64,000 nucleotides of DNA. Origin: Gordionus sp. m RMFG-2023 (lineage: Eukaryota > Nematomorpha > Gordioida > Chordodea > Parachordodidae). The stretch is from NCBI RefSeq assembly GCF_954871325.1, contig NC_088778.1, positions 25,095,120-25,159,119 of the forward strand, in the 5' to 3' direction. Shown here in pieces: positions 35,921-47,575 of the stretch; the first letter of the stretch is position 1; every line of letters starts with the position of its first letter. Below the pieces are notes generated by a model. The model did not search any database. It was not told the DNA's origin and worked only from the letters and a program-made list of their open reading frames with translations. The position numbers and the translations under genes are program-made.

Positions 35921-37412
35921 TTCCATATTCTTTAGCTATATCTTCGAGAATCGCTGAATAGGACTTATTTTGGTTGCGCATTTGTTGGATATCCTCGGTT
36001 TTGTGGCTAAAATGATATGAATTAAACGTGTTTTTGCTGGACCCATTTTTATAAGTAAAATTTTGAGGGTTAGTCATGTTGTCTGAGTTATACATGGAAT
36101 TTGCCATGCCAGATACAACATGAAAACAGAAGTTTGATATGATCTGGGGATGGCTATTAACTTCGTAGAGAACGAAAAACTTTTTCCATCTGTTGTATCG
36201 GAAAAATTTTATTAAGAAAGAAAAAATAGAGTTAAACGGAGCGCCCACCCTGGTAAGTAGTGGGTACGGAGAATTCGGCAGTTTCTTGTCTCTCCCATAC
36301 TCCGGGTTGAAAGCTCCAGCTGTGATGAGTGGTATGCTGAAGAAGCGACTCGTCAATATGGAAACCGGATCCACAACATAATCGCAAACGGGCCCGAATA
36401 TCACGACCACATTCTCGAACCAACACAGACGGATAGCTGCTAGTGGTCCTTCTATGTTGCTACAATTACTATCCGCTTGAATAATGTTTATCGTGAACCC
36501 ACTTATCAACGATTCCACTTTTGAACGCCGAAATGCTATTCTGATAGCGGGAGCTATCTTGGAGAGGCAAGACAATAAATCGCAGCTTTGGGGTAGCAAT
36601 AAGCCTATGTTTATAGTTTGATAAGGTTTAGGATTATGACGCCCGTAACCCACATATATAGTCAGGTATTTGAGGGGTACAGAAGGCGGAATAAATGAAG
36701 GAGGTGCGTTGTTAAGCACTATTGGGCGGTATGAGAGAAATGTATCTTCGCTATCTTCTTCGTTATTAGATCTGCTCACTTGCGTACTGAGTCCATTTTT
36801 AATCTGATGATCGAGGGAAGCGGAACTGGTATTTATAGAGAAGGTTTGTTTAATTTCATAAGGGGAATTGGACACCATCGATTTAGTGGTCACTTTTGTA
36901 TGTTGGTTTTTAGAGGGATGTGTTAAGTTGAGATGGCCAGAGGTTGAGTTTATAAAGAACTGCTTAGTGATGGAATCGGGAAGCCAACTATTGTTTTTAA
37001 TTTTTATGATAGGGTTACTCATGCTTACGCTTACATTGGCTGCTTTATTGGAATGTAACGATAAATCTTTGATGGAAGAGTTGACTTTGGGTTCATGAGT
37101 CGTTTTAATGTAATATGTTGTTACCATGGACGTTTTGGGATCGCTTTTATTGTTGAATATGTCCTGAACTATATTTGATTCGTTAATACTTTTTTCGGAA
37201 TTTACGTTATTTGAATATTCCACAAATTTGTTATTTATGATGACTGAGCCAGAAATGCGATCCACTAACATCAAAGATGAATACACCATGATTCTAATCA
37301 GGTAGATATTAAACTCTCGCCAAATGGCCGGTCTTTGAAAAGGATATTTCAAATGGGACGTGACGATAAGCCTGGAGAAGCGATATTTTAGCCATTTATA
37401 GTTATATCGCAT
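35921..37412 (-). CDS. Receptor guanylyl cyclase, alternative first exon C (ligand-binding head C)
   Basis: It encodes 497 residues plus one base. Two start codons are possible. Met1 gives a basic 33-residue leader before the hydrophobic FNIYLIRIMVYSSLMLV. Met42 (near 37289) would start inside that segment; either could give a signal sequence. About 205 Ser/Asn/Thr-rich residues follow. The ANF-receptor domain begins near residue 265: TINIGLLLPQS, KIAPAIRIAFRR, IIQADSNCSNIEGPLAAI, VVIFGPVCDYVV, IPLITAGAF, YPLLTRVGAPF and FFVLYEVNSHPQI. It ends at LEDIAKEYG. The donor GGAA|GTTAGC at 35921 is in phase 1 and gives AKEYG-I-IILCAS with exon 2. Unlike exon B it lacks the insert before the first cysteine. 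The TAG stop a few bases into the intron shows the exon cannot continue much further. Confidence 0.85.
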
Positions 37413-40400
37413 TTGTATCCCCTTTTCAACATAAGGATTAAAGGGTTCCTTGGGTTAATCCTATTAATTTTTTGTTAGATTCCGAACATCATAAGTAAGG
37501 GATGGAATGGGATGGGGGTCTGTCATTTTTTTTGCTTCAGAATCTCAAATATTTATTATTATTTATTTATTTTTCCTACCATTTTTTTATTTCACCTAAT
37601 TTTTGCTTTCCTTTTGTATTTCACTTATTTTTTACATATTTTTTATAAATTGATTATTTTATATTATAAAATTAAAATTTTGTTTGTTTTCTTCTATCAA
37701 AAGGTAAGGAAGATAAATTTGAATTTTTTTTTAAAAAAAAACAATATTTTCCAAATATAGTAAATGATAAATTTTTTGGACTTTCTTCTCTTTTTTTCAC
37801 ATAAGGTAATAAATTATAAAAATATTTTATTTGACACAAAAATATTATATGAAAATATAAAGAAAAAAAAATTATTTTTATTTTTAAATAGAAAAAAAAA
37901 ATAAAATATATTATAATATTATATTGTATAATAATATCAATGAAAGATAAAATGAAATGAAATATATAAAAATAAGACTAAAAATTAAATATGACAAAAC
38001 TTTTTTTTGTAGCAATTTTTTTTTAAATTTATCAAAAAATATAATAAAAAAAAAGAGAAAAAGAAATATATTTAAAGATTTTTTGTTTATAATTTATAAG
38101 ATCGTGAAGTTTATAATGTTTAAATTGAAATGACCTTATAAAAAAATATATAAATATGCAATTTGTAAATGTAATGCCATGAAAGAAAATATTTTAATAC
38201 AAGACTGGATTCGAAGTATTACAGTAATAATATGATTTGTTGTAAAACATTTCCATATATTTGTAACAACTTTTTTTAAATATAAAATTAACATCTAAAA
38301 ATATAAAGTGAATATTAAATTTTACAATTATATTCTATTAAAAATATATAAAATTTGTGTAAAAGTGATTGCAATTTCATTCCTGTTGCCACATTCACCC
38401 TCGGAAACTTCGGCTAATAGGCGCATTCTTTCCTGAAGCAGATAGGAAGAAAAATTACCCATCTCACATGATGTGATCCTAAAGAATATTTTAATATATG
38501 CCAGAATATTGGTTTGAAATTTGCCGTTCAAATTTCATAATAGTATTTTAATTAGTAATCTATTATTTTTGTCTTTTTTTTTAAATATAAATTTATTTTT
38601 ATGGCATATGTATTGTTATGTCCAATTAAATTTAAATATATTACCAATAAAATCATTTGAATATTTTAAATGATTAAAGAAAAATATATATTAATTAAAA
38701 GAAAATAAAAATTTTTTTTATAGTGTTCCTTAACTTTCAAAAACAATACCTAATACTTGAATTGCTATATTATGGGCTATTAGATGTGCCATAGAAAATA
38801 ACTAATAAAATGCTTCACATTATTACTTAATAGGACCCAGGGGCCGAGGTAAGATGCAACGTTTAAATTTCAGGAGAAGTATTCTTAAACAACATACATA
38901 GCCATTATTTTTATAATTAAAATTTATATTTAGGTCATCATTGACTTAGGTGAAAGGTTAAAAGGCTTCTGTTACTTCTTAATTATTATAACTCTTATAT
39001 CGGTATTTAATAAGTTTCATTATTTTTTTGTCCTATCATATGATAAATTTTATTTTATAAAGAATATTTATATCAAAAAAAAATACAAATTTTTGTAAGA
39101 TCAAACTTTTGAGACGATTACAAAAAGAGAAAATTTTTTTTATATATACAATCTCTCTTTTTTTAAAAAAAAATATCTAAAATTCGTAGTTTCATTGTTA
39201 GTAGATGAAATTAAATGATAGATAATTGTAAGATACAAAAAAAATAGCAATTAAAATTAAAATATTACGCGCATAAATATAAATATATATTTTAAATTTT
39301 TCAAGACATAAAAAATAAAAATAAAGGAAAGAAAATTATAATTTTTATCTTAATTTTATTTTATTATTTTTTAAAAAAATAAAATAAAATTCTTTCGATT
39401 ATCCACCTCCTAAAGCTATGCAAACAAAGTTTTATTAATATTGTACATGTATTTATAATTTATTAAATATTTAAATATTCATTATTTTTTCTGAATAAAA
39501 AAAATCATTTAAAAATTTATGAGTTTCGGTTTTAAGGACAATTAGTATAATTTTGGTATCTTTTTATAGTAATTTCTTCATTTTTGTTGAATTTTACAAA
39601 AAAAAATAATATCATTAATAAAATTTATATATGTAGTAATGGTTTTATGTTTATTCTTCTTATTCACATTAAATCACACCACACATTAGATCTCGTATAA
39701 TCTATTCGAATATTTCCAGTGTTAAACGAATAAAATTTGTAAAATATATAACCATTTAGATATGAAGAAACAGTCATTGAAATCAGTAATAGGCAAGGAT
39801 ATATTAATAAACTGAAATTTAAAATCGTTATATTTCAGTGGAAGTGTTAGAATGTTTTATTACAAGTAATGAACTAGAAAGATTAATAAGCATATATTTT
39901 GAGCTCTTCCCCCCCCCCTCATTCATAGTCATCACTAATTCGCGGATAGCATAAGAGTGGCATAGATAAGAAAAAGAGGGTAATTTTTGACCAACGCGTT
40001 CGCTTTTTTTTTTACCTTTATTAAAAAAAAAGAGTTTATATTTTTATAATTTATTTAGAATGAAATTTTTTAAAATAAAATATTTCATTAACTCAACTGT
40101 TTCCTTCAAATATTTTTAAGCGTACTTTTCTTTATAAGTTTATAAATTTTATATAGATAACAGGCAGCCAACGATGCAGGGATGGGGACATCATGAATTG
40201 TAAATTGCAAAAGATTGTATTATTATTTTAAATTTTAGCAAAAAGGTTAAAATTAATTTAAATATTTCTTCCTTTGTGTATAAAAATATTTTATTTCGGG
40301 AAAATTTAAATATTTTCTTATATTTTTTTCAAAACCATAAACACTTATGGATATAAGAGAATTATATCAACTAAAAAAATTCCATTTAATTATCTCTCCA

Positions 40401-43149
40401 TAATGAGTTAATTTTATAGAATGTGAAATTTTCAGGGATCCAAGAATAGAATTTGCCATAAAGAATTATTTCTGAGTTCTTGTACTACAAAAAAAAAATA
40501 TGCAAAAAGAATACTCGATAAAATGAGCTTCCGACATCCAGCTGTTGCAGAATTTTTGCATCTAAAAGACTTCATTTTGAGTACTCCTGGAGAAATATTA
40601 GTAAGGCCTGAAACAAATATTTTATCTGCAGCGTATACATATAACAACCGATTTTTTTTACATGGAATATATAAATATTATTCAATATTTTTCAAAAATA
40701 ATTATATGAATTTTAGGTTATGAGAATCGCGAATATTATTATATTTTAACTTAGAAAACTAAGAGATCATATCGACCATGAATTTCCCGAGATTTATGTG
40801 ATTGTTGAGACGAACGTGAAATTATATGATTTTGAGATTAGCAAGACTTCCACGAAACTATTATTTCCGAGATAGATAAAGTTGAAAATGAATTCAATTT
40901 AAGGTCTTAGAAAATTTGAATAATCACGAATGCAAAATCCAATGTAAATAAAAGTGTTCTTCTAAGAGAATATTATTATCATTTATGTTTGGGGCTGGAT
41001 TGTATAATTTAGTGACATTAGATGGAATAAAAATAAGAAAATAATTATAAAATAGAAAATTTCATTAAAAATTGAGAGAGATTATAGTCGCCTTAAGAAA
41101 CCGCGGATTTTGAGGATATAATCGATATTGAAAATTGTAAATGCTTTTAATCGATATCATTAACATGGGATATTTTAGACTTAGAGGATGATGAAAAATT
41201 CAGGTACCTACCGTTAGCATAGAATTTTAATTATTCATGAAAGTGTGAGTGGCATTAATAAAAATCCTATAAATATCCCCTATTAAATTGAATGTAAAAA
41301 TCGTATCTCAAATTATTTAACTACGATTGGGAATTGGTGCATGAACTTTTAAATTTTCTAAGAACCTTCAAAATAACTGTTGAATTTTTATCCGCCCAAA
41401 AAGTATGTAGAGTAGACCAGGGTAAAACGATAGGTATTTTGCATATTTACAATGAAAATCTAAATTAAAAGCAAAATACAACAAATTATAAATGTGTAGC
41501 CCAATCCCTGATCTACAATATTAAAAAAAGAGTAGCCCTTTATTTATAATAATTTACGAACTATGTTTGCTTTTTCGCCATTAAACCCTGGGAACGGGAC
41601 AAATTAAACACTAGGGTAAAGTTGTTAAAATATAATTTAACATAGTATTAACGATTTTGACATTTATTGATTACTTTTAATTATAAATTAATCACTACAA
41701 TAAGGAGAGTAAAATTATTAAAATTAACACATTTTGAGTGTGCCCATTTTTGGTCCACCATAAATTTCAATTATTCATCACCTGTGCGACTATTTTAAAA
41801 TTTACAAACTACTTATTAATCTCTATTTTGGCTCAAATATTTATTTTTATATGGTTTAGACATGAATATTTCAATTTTATTTTACAGAATTCAGACGGAA
41901 CATTTTAACCGTTTCACCCATAACAATTTACTCCAGATGATACTTCTTATTTAAATTGTTATTGCTTGAGTTCTAATTAAGCTATTAACGTCCAATAACT
42001 TTTATTTTAGCCGAGACTTTAAGAAATATGTTTATTTAAGTTATTAGAAGGAATATATCTTGCTAAAAGCAAAAAATACTAAAGATATATATAATTGATG
42101 TGCAAAAAACAGTTTATGACAAAATATATAAAACGAGAAATACTTTTTAAAGGATGAACATACATAGATTAGAAATTAGATATAAAAATACATCTTCACA
42201 TCAAATTTAAGGTCTTTGTGCTCAAGGGTTAAAAATTGCGTTAACATTTTTACCCCAGTCATCCTTACTATAAATTTATCCTTATTAGTGAAATTAAAAA
42301 TTATTTAATCGTGAAGGAATATAATAGTTCTCCCAGCATATTTTAAACAAAATATGCTCAATAAATTTTATCATAGATTTTCAATAACCGATCTTCAGGC
42401 AGTATTTTAAAGTACATATATTTTTTTTAATTCATTTCTCATTGTTTTATTTTTCTACTTAGATATTACGACAATTTTGGATCTTCGTTTTCATTCTATA
42501 AACATAGAAATGGATATTTAAAGGAAAAAATATTATTTCGGTACAATTTTTATGTAAACATGAAACCTCTCTGTTGCCTTGGACGGATGAATTAATCGAA
42601 TGTTAAACCTCTGAAGTAGTTTCAGAATGCGCTTACCTTAAGATATTAGCTACTAAGCATTCATCAATTCACAGCAAGAGTCTGGAAAAATAAGACTAAA
42701 CTAGTCTAGAAAGAGTGTTATTCATTATTTTTGCCTTAAAATTTATAGATAAAAGATATCTTAGATTTTTGGAAGATAAGAACATTAGATCTTCCTAAAC
42801 TTTCATTATTAGCTAGAAATGTTTTGTGCGCTCCTGCTGCGAGTATACCCAGAGAGCATGTATTTTTCATAATTGGGCTCACTCTGAAAATTATATCATA
42901 TAAATCTAAATATAATAATATTTATACATAATAATAAGGTAAAATAGACCATGAATGACCATGTTTTTCTTTTTTTAAAAACCCCAAATAAATTTTATCA
43001 TGCGTAGCACAATTCTTCTTTAAATTAAAATTTGAATCAAAGCTCTATCTTATAAAATAGTTTATGAGTTTGATGAGATTATGTGAAAGTTGTTTTTCTG
43101 GCCTATCAAAACATGGTATGTATTGACTGGCTATATACTGGTTAACTGG
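37413..43149. other. Gene-poor AT-rich region upstream of the cyclase locus
   Basis: The first kilobase should include the promoter of exon C; no recognisable motif was seen. Two short stretches have codon-like composition but no recognised domain. One is on the minus strand at about 38340-38490, after a good acceptor (TTCTTTAG|GATC), reading MGNFSSYLLQERMRLLAEVS. The other is on the plus strand at about 40460-40650, reading MSFRHPAVAEFLHLKDFIL. No fourth ANF-receptor exon is visible here. Confidence 0.45.
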
Positions 43150-43970
43150 CCATGATAAGTTATTTTAAAATTTTATTATGAATATTAAATATTACAATGT
43201 AAAATACTTGTGAAAAACCTATGATAATATTTCTTTAGATATATAAAAATTTGCATCTAAGTCTATCATCATCTATTTAATGATAATATTTTAATTAATA
43301 TCTTAATTATATTTTTGTTAAACCTTCTTATTTCAATAAAAAATAAACAACTATCTATTTGATGATTTTATAAATTATTATCTTAAATATCTACATATTA
43401 AAATGATTTTATAAATTATTATCTTAAATATCTACATATTAAAATGATTATTACAATAATTTAATTATTCTATTCATTAATTTATAAATTTATGATGTTT
43501 AATAAACATAATTAGGGAATATATTATTTAAGAATTTTTTTATAAATATGAAATATTACAATAAGAAATACTTGTCAAAGACTTATGTTCACATTTTTTC
43601 ATTCTTTAGGTATATATAAATTTAATTATACACTAATTTAATTATTATTAACATTTAAATTTATCATCAACTACTTAATGACAATATTTTATAAATGAAT
43701 ATCTTAATTATCTTTTGGTAAAAATTTTTTATTTCAATATAAAATTAACCACTATTTATTTAATGTTTTTATAAAAAAAATTTAAAAAAATATCTTTATT
43801 TTATTTAAATGATGATGATGTCCATGATAATTATAAAAAATGTGAAATGCTTAGTATAAAGTCAAAAATGATTATAAAATTACAAAGTAAGTTATAATTT
43901 TCACAATTATTGGGATAAATATTTAATATTAGTAAATCACAATTATATAAGGTCAATAATTTTTGCTGTT
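43150..43970. repeat. Two degenerate copies of a ~380-bp repeat, with a perfect 41-bp tandem duplication
   Basis: Sequence from about 43150 (ATGAATATTAAATATTACAA, ... ATCATCTATTTAATGATAAT) recurs from about 43530 with many changes. Inside the first copy 41 bases (43364-43404) are repeated exactly at 43405-43445. A third partial copy (TATCTTAATTATCTACATCT) continues at 45019-45100, on the other side of a LINE fragment, which suggests the LINE sequence interrupts this repeat. Confidence 0.6.
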
Positions 43971-44103
43971 TTTTATCGATTGAAATCTAAGTTCCCTTTT
44001 AGCGTCAACATTATAATTGGGAGAAAAATAGCCTATCCTATGCATAGGATGTTCAGGGGATTTCGGTCATTGAGAGTATAATTGCACTTTATTATATTTA
44101 GGG

Positions 44104-45027
44104 CTAACCTTTGACATAGATAGAATCCCTCGTTGGGATCCTCGGTCCTAACAGAGATCCTTTCAGCTCTTTAAAGAAGGCCAGGCCATGACAGCCGAAC
44201 GATTTTAGAGTCGTGGCAATTAGTGGTAGGAGAGTATAGTTGAAAAGGTAGCGAAGACGAATATTTAACGAGTTTATTCGTTTCAGCATCCAGTAGAGCA
44301 TCCCTATTTTATTAGAAGGGCAAGAGAATCGGTGCATGAGAAAACAGCAGGTTAGAATCTCCCCCCCCCCTCTTCCAAGGGATCATGGTAGAACCATCAG
44401 ACCGCTTACCATCGAAATTGTAAAGGCCAATAGGCTCAAGGGTTAGTGTGATCCCAGCAGATTTCAAGCTGGCAATAGTATCATTACATTTTGAATACAT
44501 AATGAATCTGCCTCTACAGCGCTTGCATTGCAAGGAGTGACGGCCTTCGGAGTTGACAGATGTTTGACAGAGGATACAATGATAGGATATCACCATATCA
44601 CAATTAAATATAAGACCGATGGCGAGACGTAGCTCATCATTGCTTAGGCGTACCCGCTGTCTTCGGAAATGGAGAAGAGTAGAGAATGGTCCTCGGATTG
44701 GCTCCTCGATTCATGGTATGCAACAGAGCTGCTAACTATAGGCTTAGCCTAGCCCTTCTGTATTGCCATGAGGGAGGATCGACTAATGAGAGGGACTTTC
44801 ATAGATCAATTGCCTACAGAAGCAAGGGGTCAGGATGTTTTGTGAATGTGTGTATAATGGGGTCGCAAGACAGACGAGAGGATATAAAGGCACTAACGGA
44901 AAGTTGGGAGGGCGACCTTATGCCAATGCCTCCGGATTTAGTTGGTAAGGTAGCCTTTAACCAAGATAGGTCCCCAAAGATTGAATATATCTTCTGTGAA
45001 GTGTTTAATCTCGAGCTCATATCTTAA
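44104..45027 (-). mobile_element. LINE 3' fragment with restriction-like endonuclease type C-terminus
   Basis: Read on the minus strand, the 5' part gives DLSWLKATLPTKSGGIGIRS then QLSVSAF, a conserved region after the reverse transcriptase palm. The next part gives LSNDELRLAIGL, a Cys/His cluster (HCILCQTSV ... HSLQCKRCRGRF), LEPIGL and DGKRSDGSTMIPW. It ends with LRYLFNYTLLPLIATTLKSF and FFKEL. The Cys/His cluster followed by an RPDG...PW block resembles the C-terminal region of non-LTR elements that use a restriction-like nuclease (R2/NeSL group); the exact clade is uncertain. It is much less AT-rich than its surroundings, with two frame changes. It is only the 3' third of an element. Confidence 0.75.
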
Positions 45028-45106
45028 TTATCTACATCTTGAAATGGTTATTTTAATTAACATTCATCAATTAAAAATTTCTGATGCTCAATAAACTATT
45101 CTAAAT

Positions 45107-47575
45107 TAGTAGTGTTGAACGCGTTCGTCAACGAAGTTAGTTATTTGGAAAATGATGATTCCTTTTATTTTTCACGAACTTTGAACGAAATCGTTCCTTT
45201 CATTCAATTTTAAAAACAGTTTTTATTTTTATTTATTTGAAAAATTTAATATTAATCCTATTTTTTTTAAGAAAAAGTCTTACATTTTTTTAATCAGATA
45301 TATCATTTTTTTAACGCTATTATTATAGTTTATTAATTTAAATATTATAGTTTATATTTTAATTTAATAGATACAAACATGGATATTATTATTTCATCAT
45401 CATCATCAGATTCTGAAAATTAAAAATCAGATGAATTAACATTACCATGGCCCTAATATGAAAAATATTTTACAGTAATTTTCTATATAGAAGGAACTAA
45501 TTCAATACTTACCAAATGTAAAATGTGCCCAAAAAGTTTTATATAAGTTTCAAAATCTTCAAGTTTCAATTTAAAACGACAATATATTGTAATATTAATT
45601 ATTCCATTTTATATAATATAACTAAGTAGCAAGTTAATAATTTATTTTTAAAATCATATAAAATGGTTGATGTCATTTAGAATTTATTATTAATGTCATT
45701 TTTTGAAATTATAATCTAATTACTATTATTTTAATCAAGGATTTTATATTTTAATTGTTGAACACAATTTGATGTAAAAATTATTTTTTTGAATCTACTA
45801 TACCTAGGATTTTATATTTTTATTTACAATATTAAAATGCTATAAATGATAAATTTAATATTTTTATTAAAATATTTTGTATAAAATAAGATATTGATTA
45901 TTGAATTAAAAGAATCTGCAAATATTATAATAAAAATATTAAAATTTGAATCAAATATACATTTGCAAAATGTTTGTTATTTAATAAATTTTAATTTAAA
46001 CAGAGTTGGGCAGGTCCTCCGGAAAAAGAATCTAGATACAGATACAGATTCTTCATGAGAAAATGAATCTTAGATAGAGATACTAATATAGATTCTTGTA
46101 TCATTTGCTAAATTAGAGTATCTTAAATATACTTTTAAATTATTATTACCAATACCATTTAATAAGAAGAGTTTATAAAATATAGTTTTTATTATTTATT
46201 TGTTAAGAACAGAACATACGTTAACCAAATTAAAAAAAAGTTATGTCACGCCCAACCCTCATATCAAAAATATCTAAAGATTAGCATCATGCTAGATAAA
46301 ATAATAACTTGTTTAGCCAAGCAAACAATTCTATGCATCACAACAGATTCATGGTTATCATATCAATTTGAAAATATATTATTAATTCATTTTTAGACAT
46401 GACTGTCCACTGGTTGGATGCAGTCAGTGTAGAAAGAAAATCGGCATGTTTAGCTTGTCAATGGCTAACTAGCAAACATACATTTGATTATTTAGTAGAA
46501 ACTATTTCGAATCTTTTCAAGATTATTAGGTAACATTATATGTAACCGATAATGCAAGAAATTTCTTAAAAGCGTTTAGGTATAAATAAATAGTTTATAT
46601 TTTGAATTTTTATGTTTATTTTTAAGAAAATGATAGATTATTTGAGAAAATATATGAATATGATGAAGATAAATTTGTACCATTATCATTAAATGAGGTA
46701 TTTGAAATCAAAATAAAGATGAAAACTTTATTTATCTGCCCAAATATCGCTCTTGTGCTTGCCTCAATCTTAATTTAATGGCAAGTGTTGAAGTTGAAAA
46801 AGCATTAGAAAATATATCTTTTAAAAACATTAAAAAGATCATTTGATAAATGCAAAAATTTATGGTATTAACAAAATCAATCTATATCATTTTCTGCTGA
46901 TTTAAAAAATAATTTATCAAGTTTGCTTATAAGGGATGGAATTCTTATTATAATTCTTTGAAATTGATAGACTCATTAGTAAGAGAAAATTCTAATTTGT
47001 TTGACAAAGTGTGTGACATGGGTTGATTAGCCAGGCTTTCAGGCAATGATAAAGTTCTTTGGAAGATTCTGTACCGTAAGTACTAATAAAATTTTTTAGA
47101 ACAAAATATTATTATAAATTTTTTAAATATTAAAATAGATCATGGAATTTATTGCAACTGCTCTCTCTATTTTAGAAAGTGAAAAAAAATGGGCTTCAAC
47201 AATAACGATAGCTAATTTAAAATTAAAAAAAATTAGTGGCCTAAAATATGGAGTATTAAATAGGAATAATAAAATATAAATTAAACATCACTATCAAATT
47301 AATTACATATAATTTTTTTTAAGATTTGAACATATATATGAAGATCAATATGTTCTTTCTGCAATTATACATCCAGTATTCATGCTTCAATGGGCATGGA
47401 TGAAACTTCCATAGAACCCTATAAAGAATAAACTTATATCATTATTGAAAAAATGCATTGAGAACCCTAGAAATGATAATGCAAAAACTGTTAATTTCGA
47501 GATATCCTTTTTTTTGACGAGGAAGTAGAGGACAGATTGGAGGATTATACATTTGTGGTACATTTCCTATGACTT
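45107..47575 (+). mobile_element. Decayed hAT transposase with BED finger
   Basis: The possible left end is TAGTAGTGTTGAACGCGTTC (45107). From 45379 a plus-strand frame starts MDIIISSSSSDSEN and continues to a BED-type finger (TKCKMCPKSF ... SSFNLKRQ). Further on are CITTDSWLSYQFENILL, STGWMQSV, KHTFDYLVETISNLFK, LIRDGI then YNSLKLIDSLVREN, and LEFIATALSILESEKKWAST. These are in the order of hAT transposases (BED finger, catalytic core, insertion domain). Stops and frame changes throughout show that it is dead. A MITE interrupts it at 46001-46260, and the right terminus is not found. Confidence 0.75.
46001..46260. mobile_element. hAT MITE (CAGAGTTGGGC family) nested in the transposase
   Basis: The left end is CAGAGTTGGGCAGG. 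The right end is GCCCAACCCTC, its inverse. The interior has the GATACAGATACAGATTC words common in this MITE type. The flanks AATTTAAA and ATATCAAA agree at 5 of 8. Confidence 0.65.

Larger units (their letters stand above)
8514..37412 (-). other. Receptor guanylyl cyclase locus with three alternative first exons and 19 constant exons
   Basis: This is a gene-level entry. Single-pass membrane receptors of this family bind a ligand outside the cell and make cGMP from GTP inside. Constant exons 2-20 run 19287-19173, 18422-18203, 17952-17817, 17321-17230, 16935-16797, 16632-16551, 16002-15677, 15097-14972, 14886-14561, 14389-14224, 14143-13988, 12438-12255, 11441-11292, 11231-11108, 11022-10954, 10196-10025, 9938-9840, 9796-9705 and 9653-8514. 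They total 3914 bases. Added to exon A (997), B (2200) or C (1492), each sum divides by three and the frame stays open to the stop at 8514. All phases agree across every junction. The domain order is the classical one: ANF-receptor ligand domain, one TM helix, kinase homology, dimerisation helix, cyclase. The boundaries are by eye; cDNA could shift a few by several bases. Confidence 0.85.

Noticed and set aside
36193-37098. Plus- and minus-strand open frames inside exon C (36193-36381, 36232-36426, 36868-37098)
   Set aside because: They are shadows of the exon C reading frame, which has clear family motifs.
44686-45027. Plus-strand frame of 113 residues
   Set aside because: It is antisense to the LINE fragment, whose minus-strand reading has recognisable motifs.
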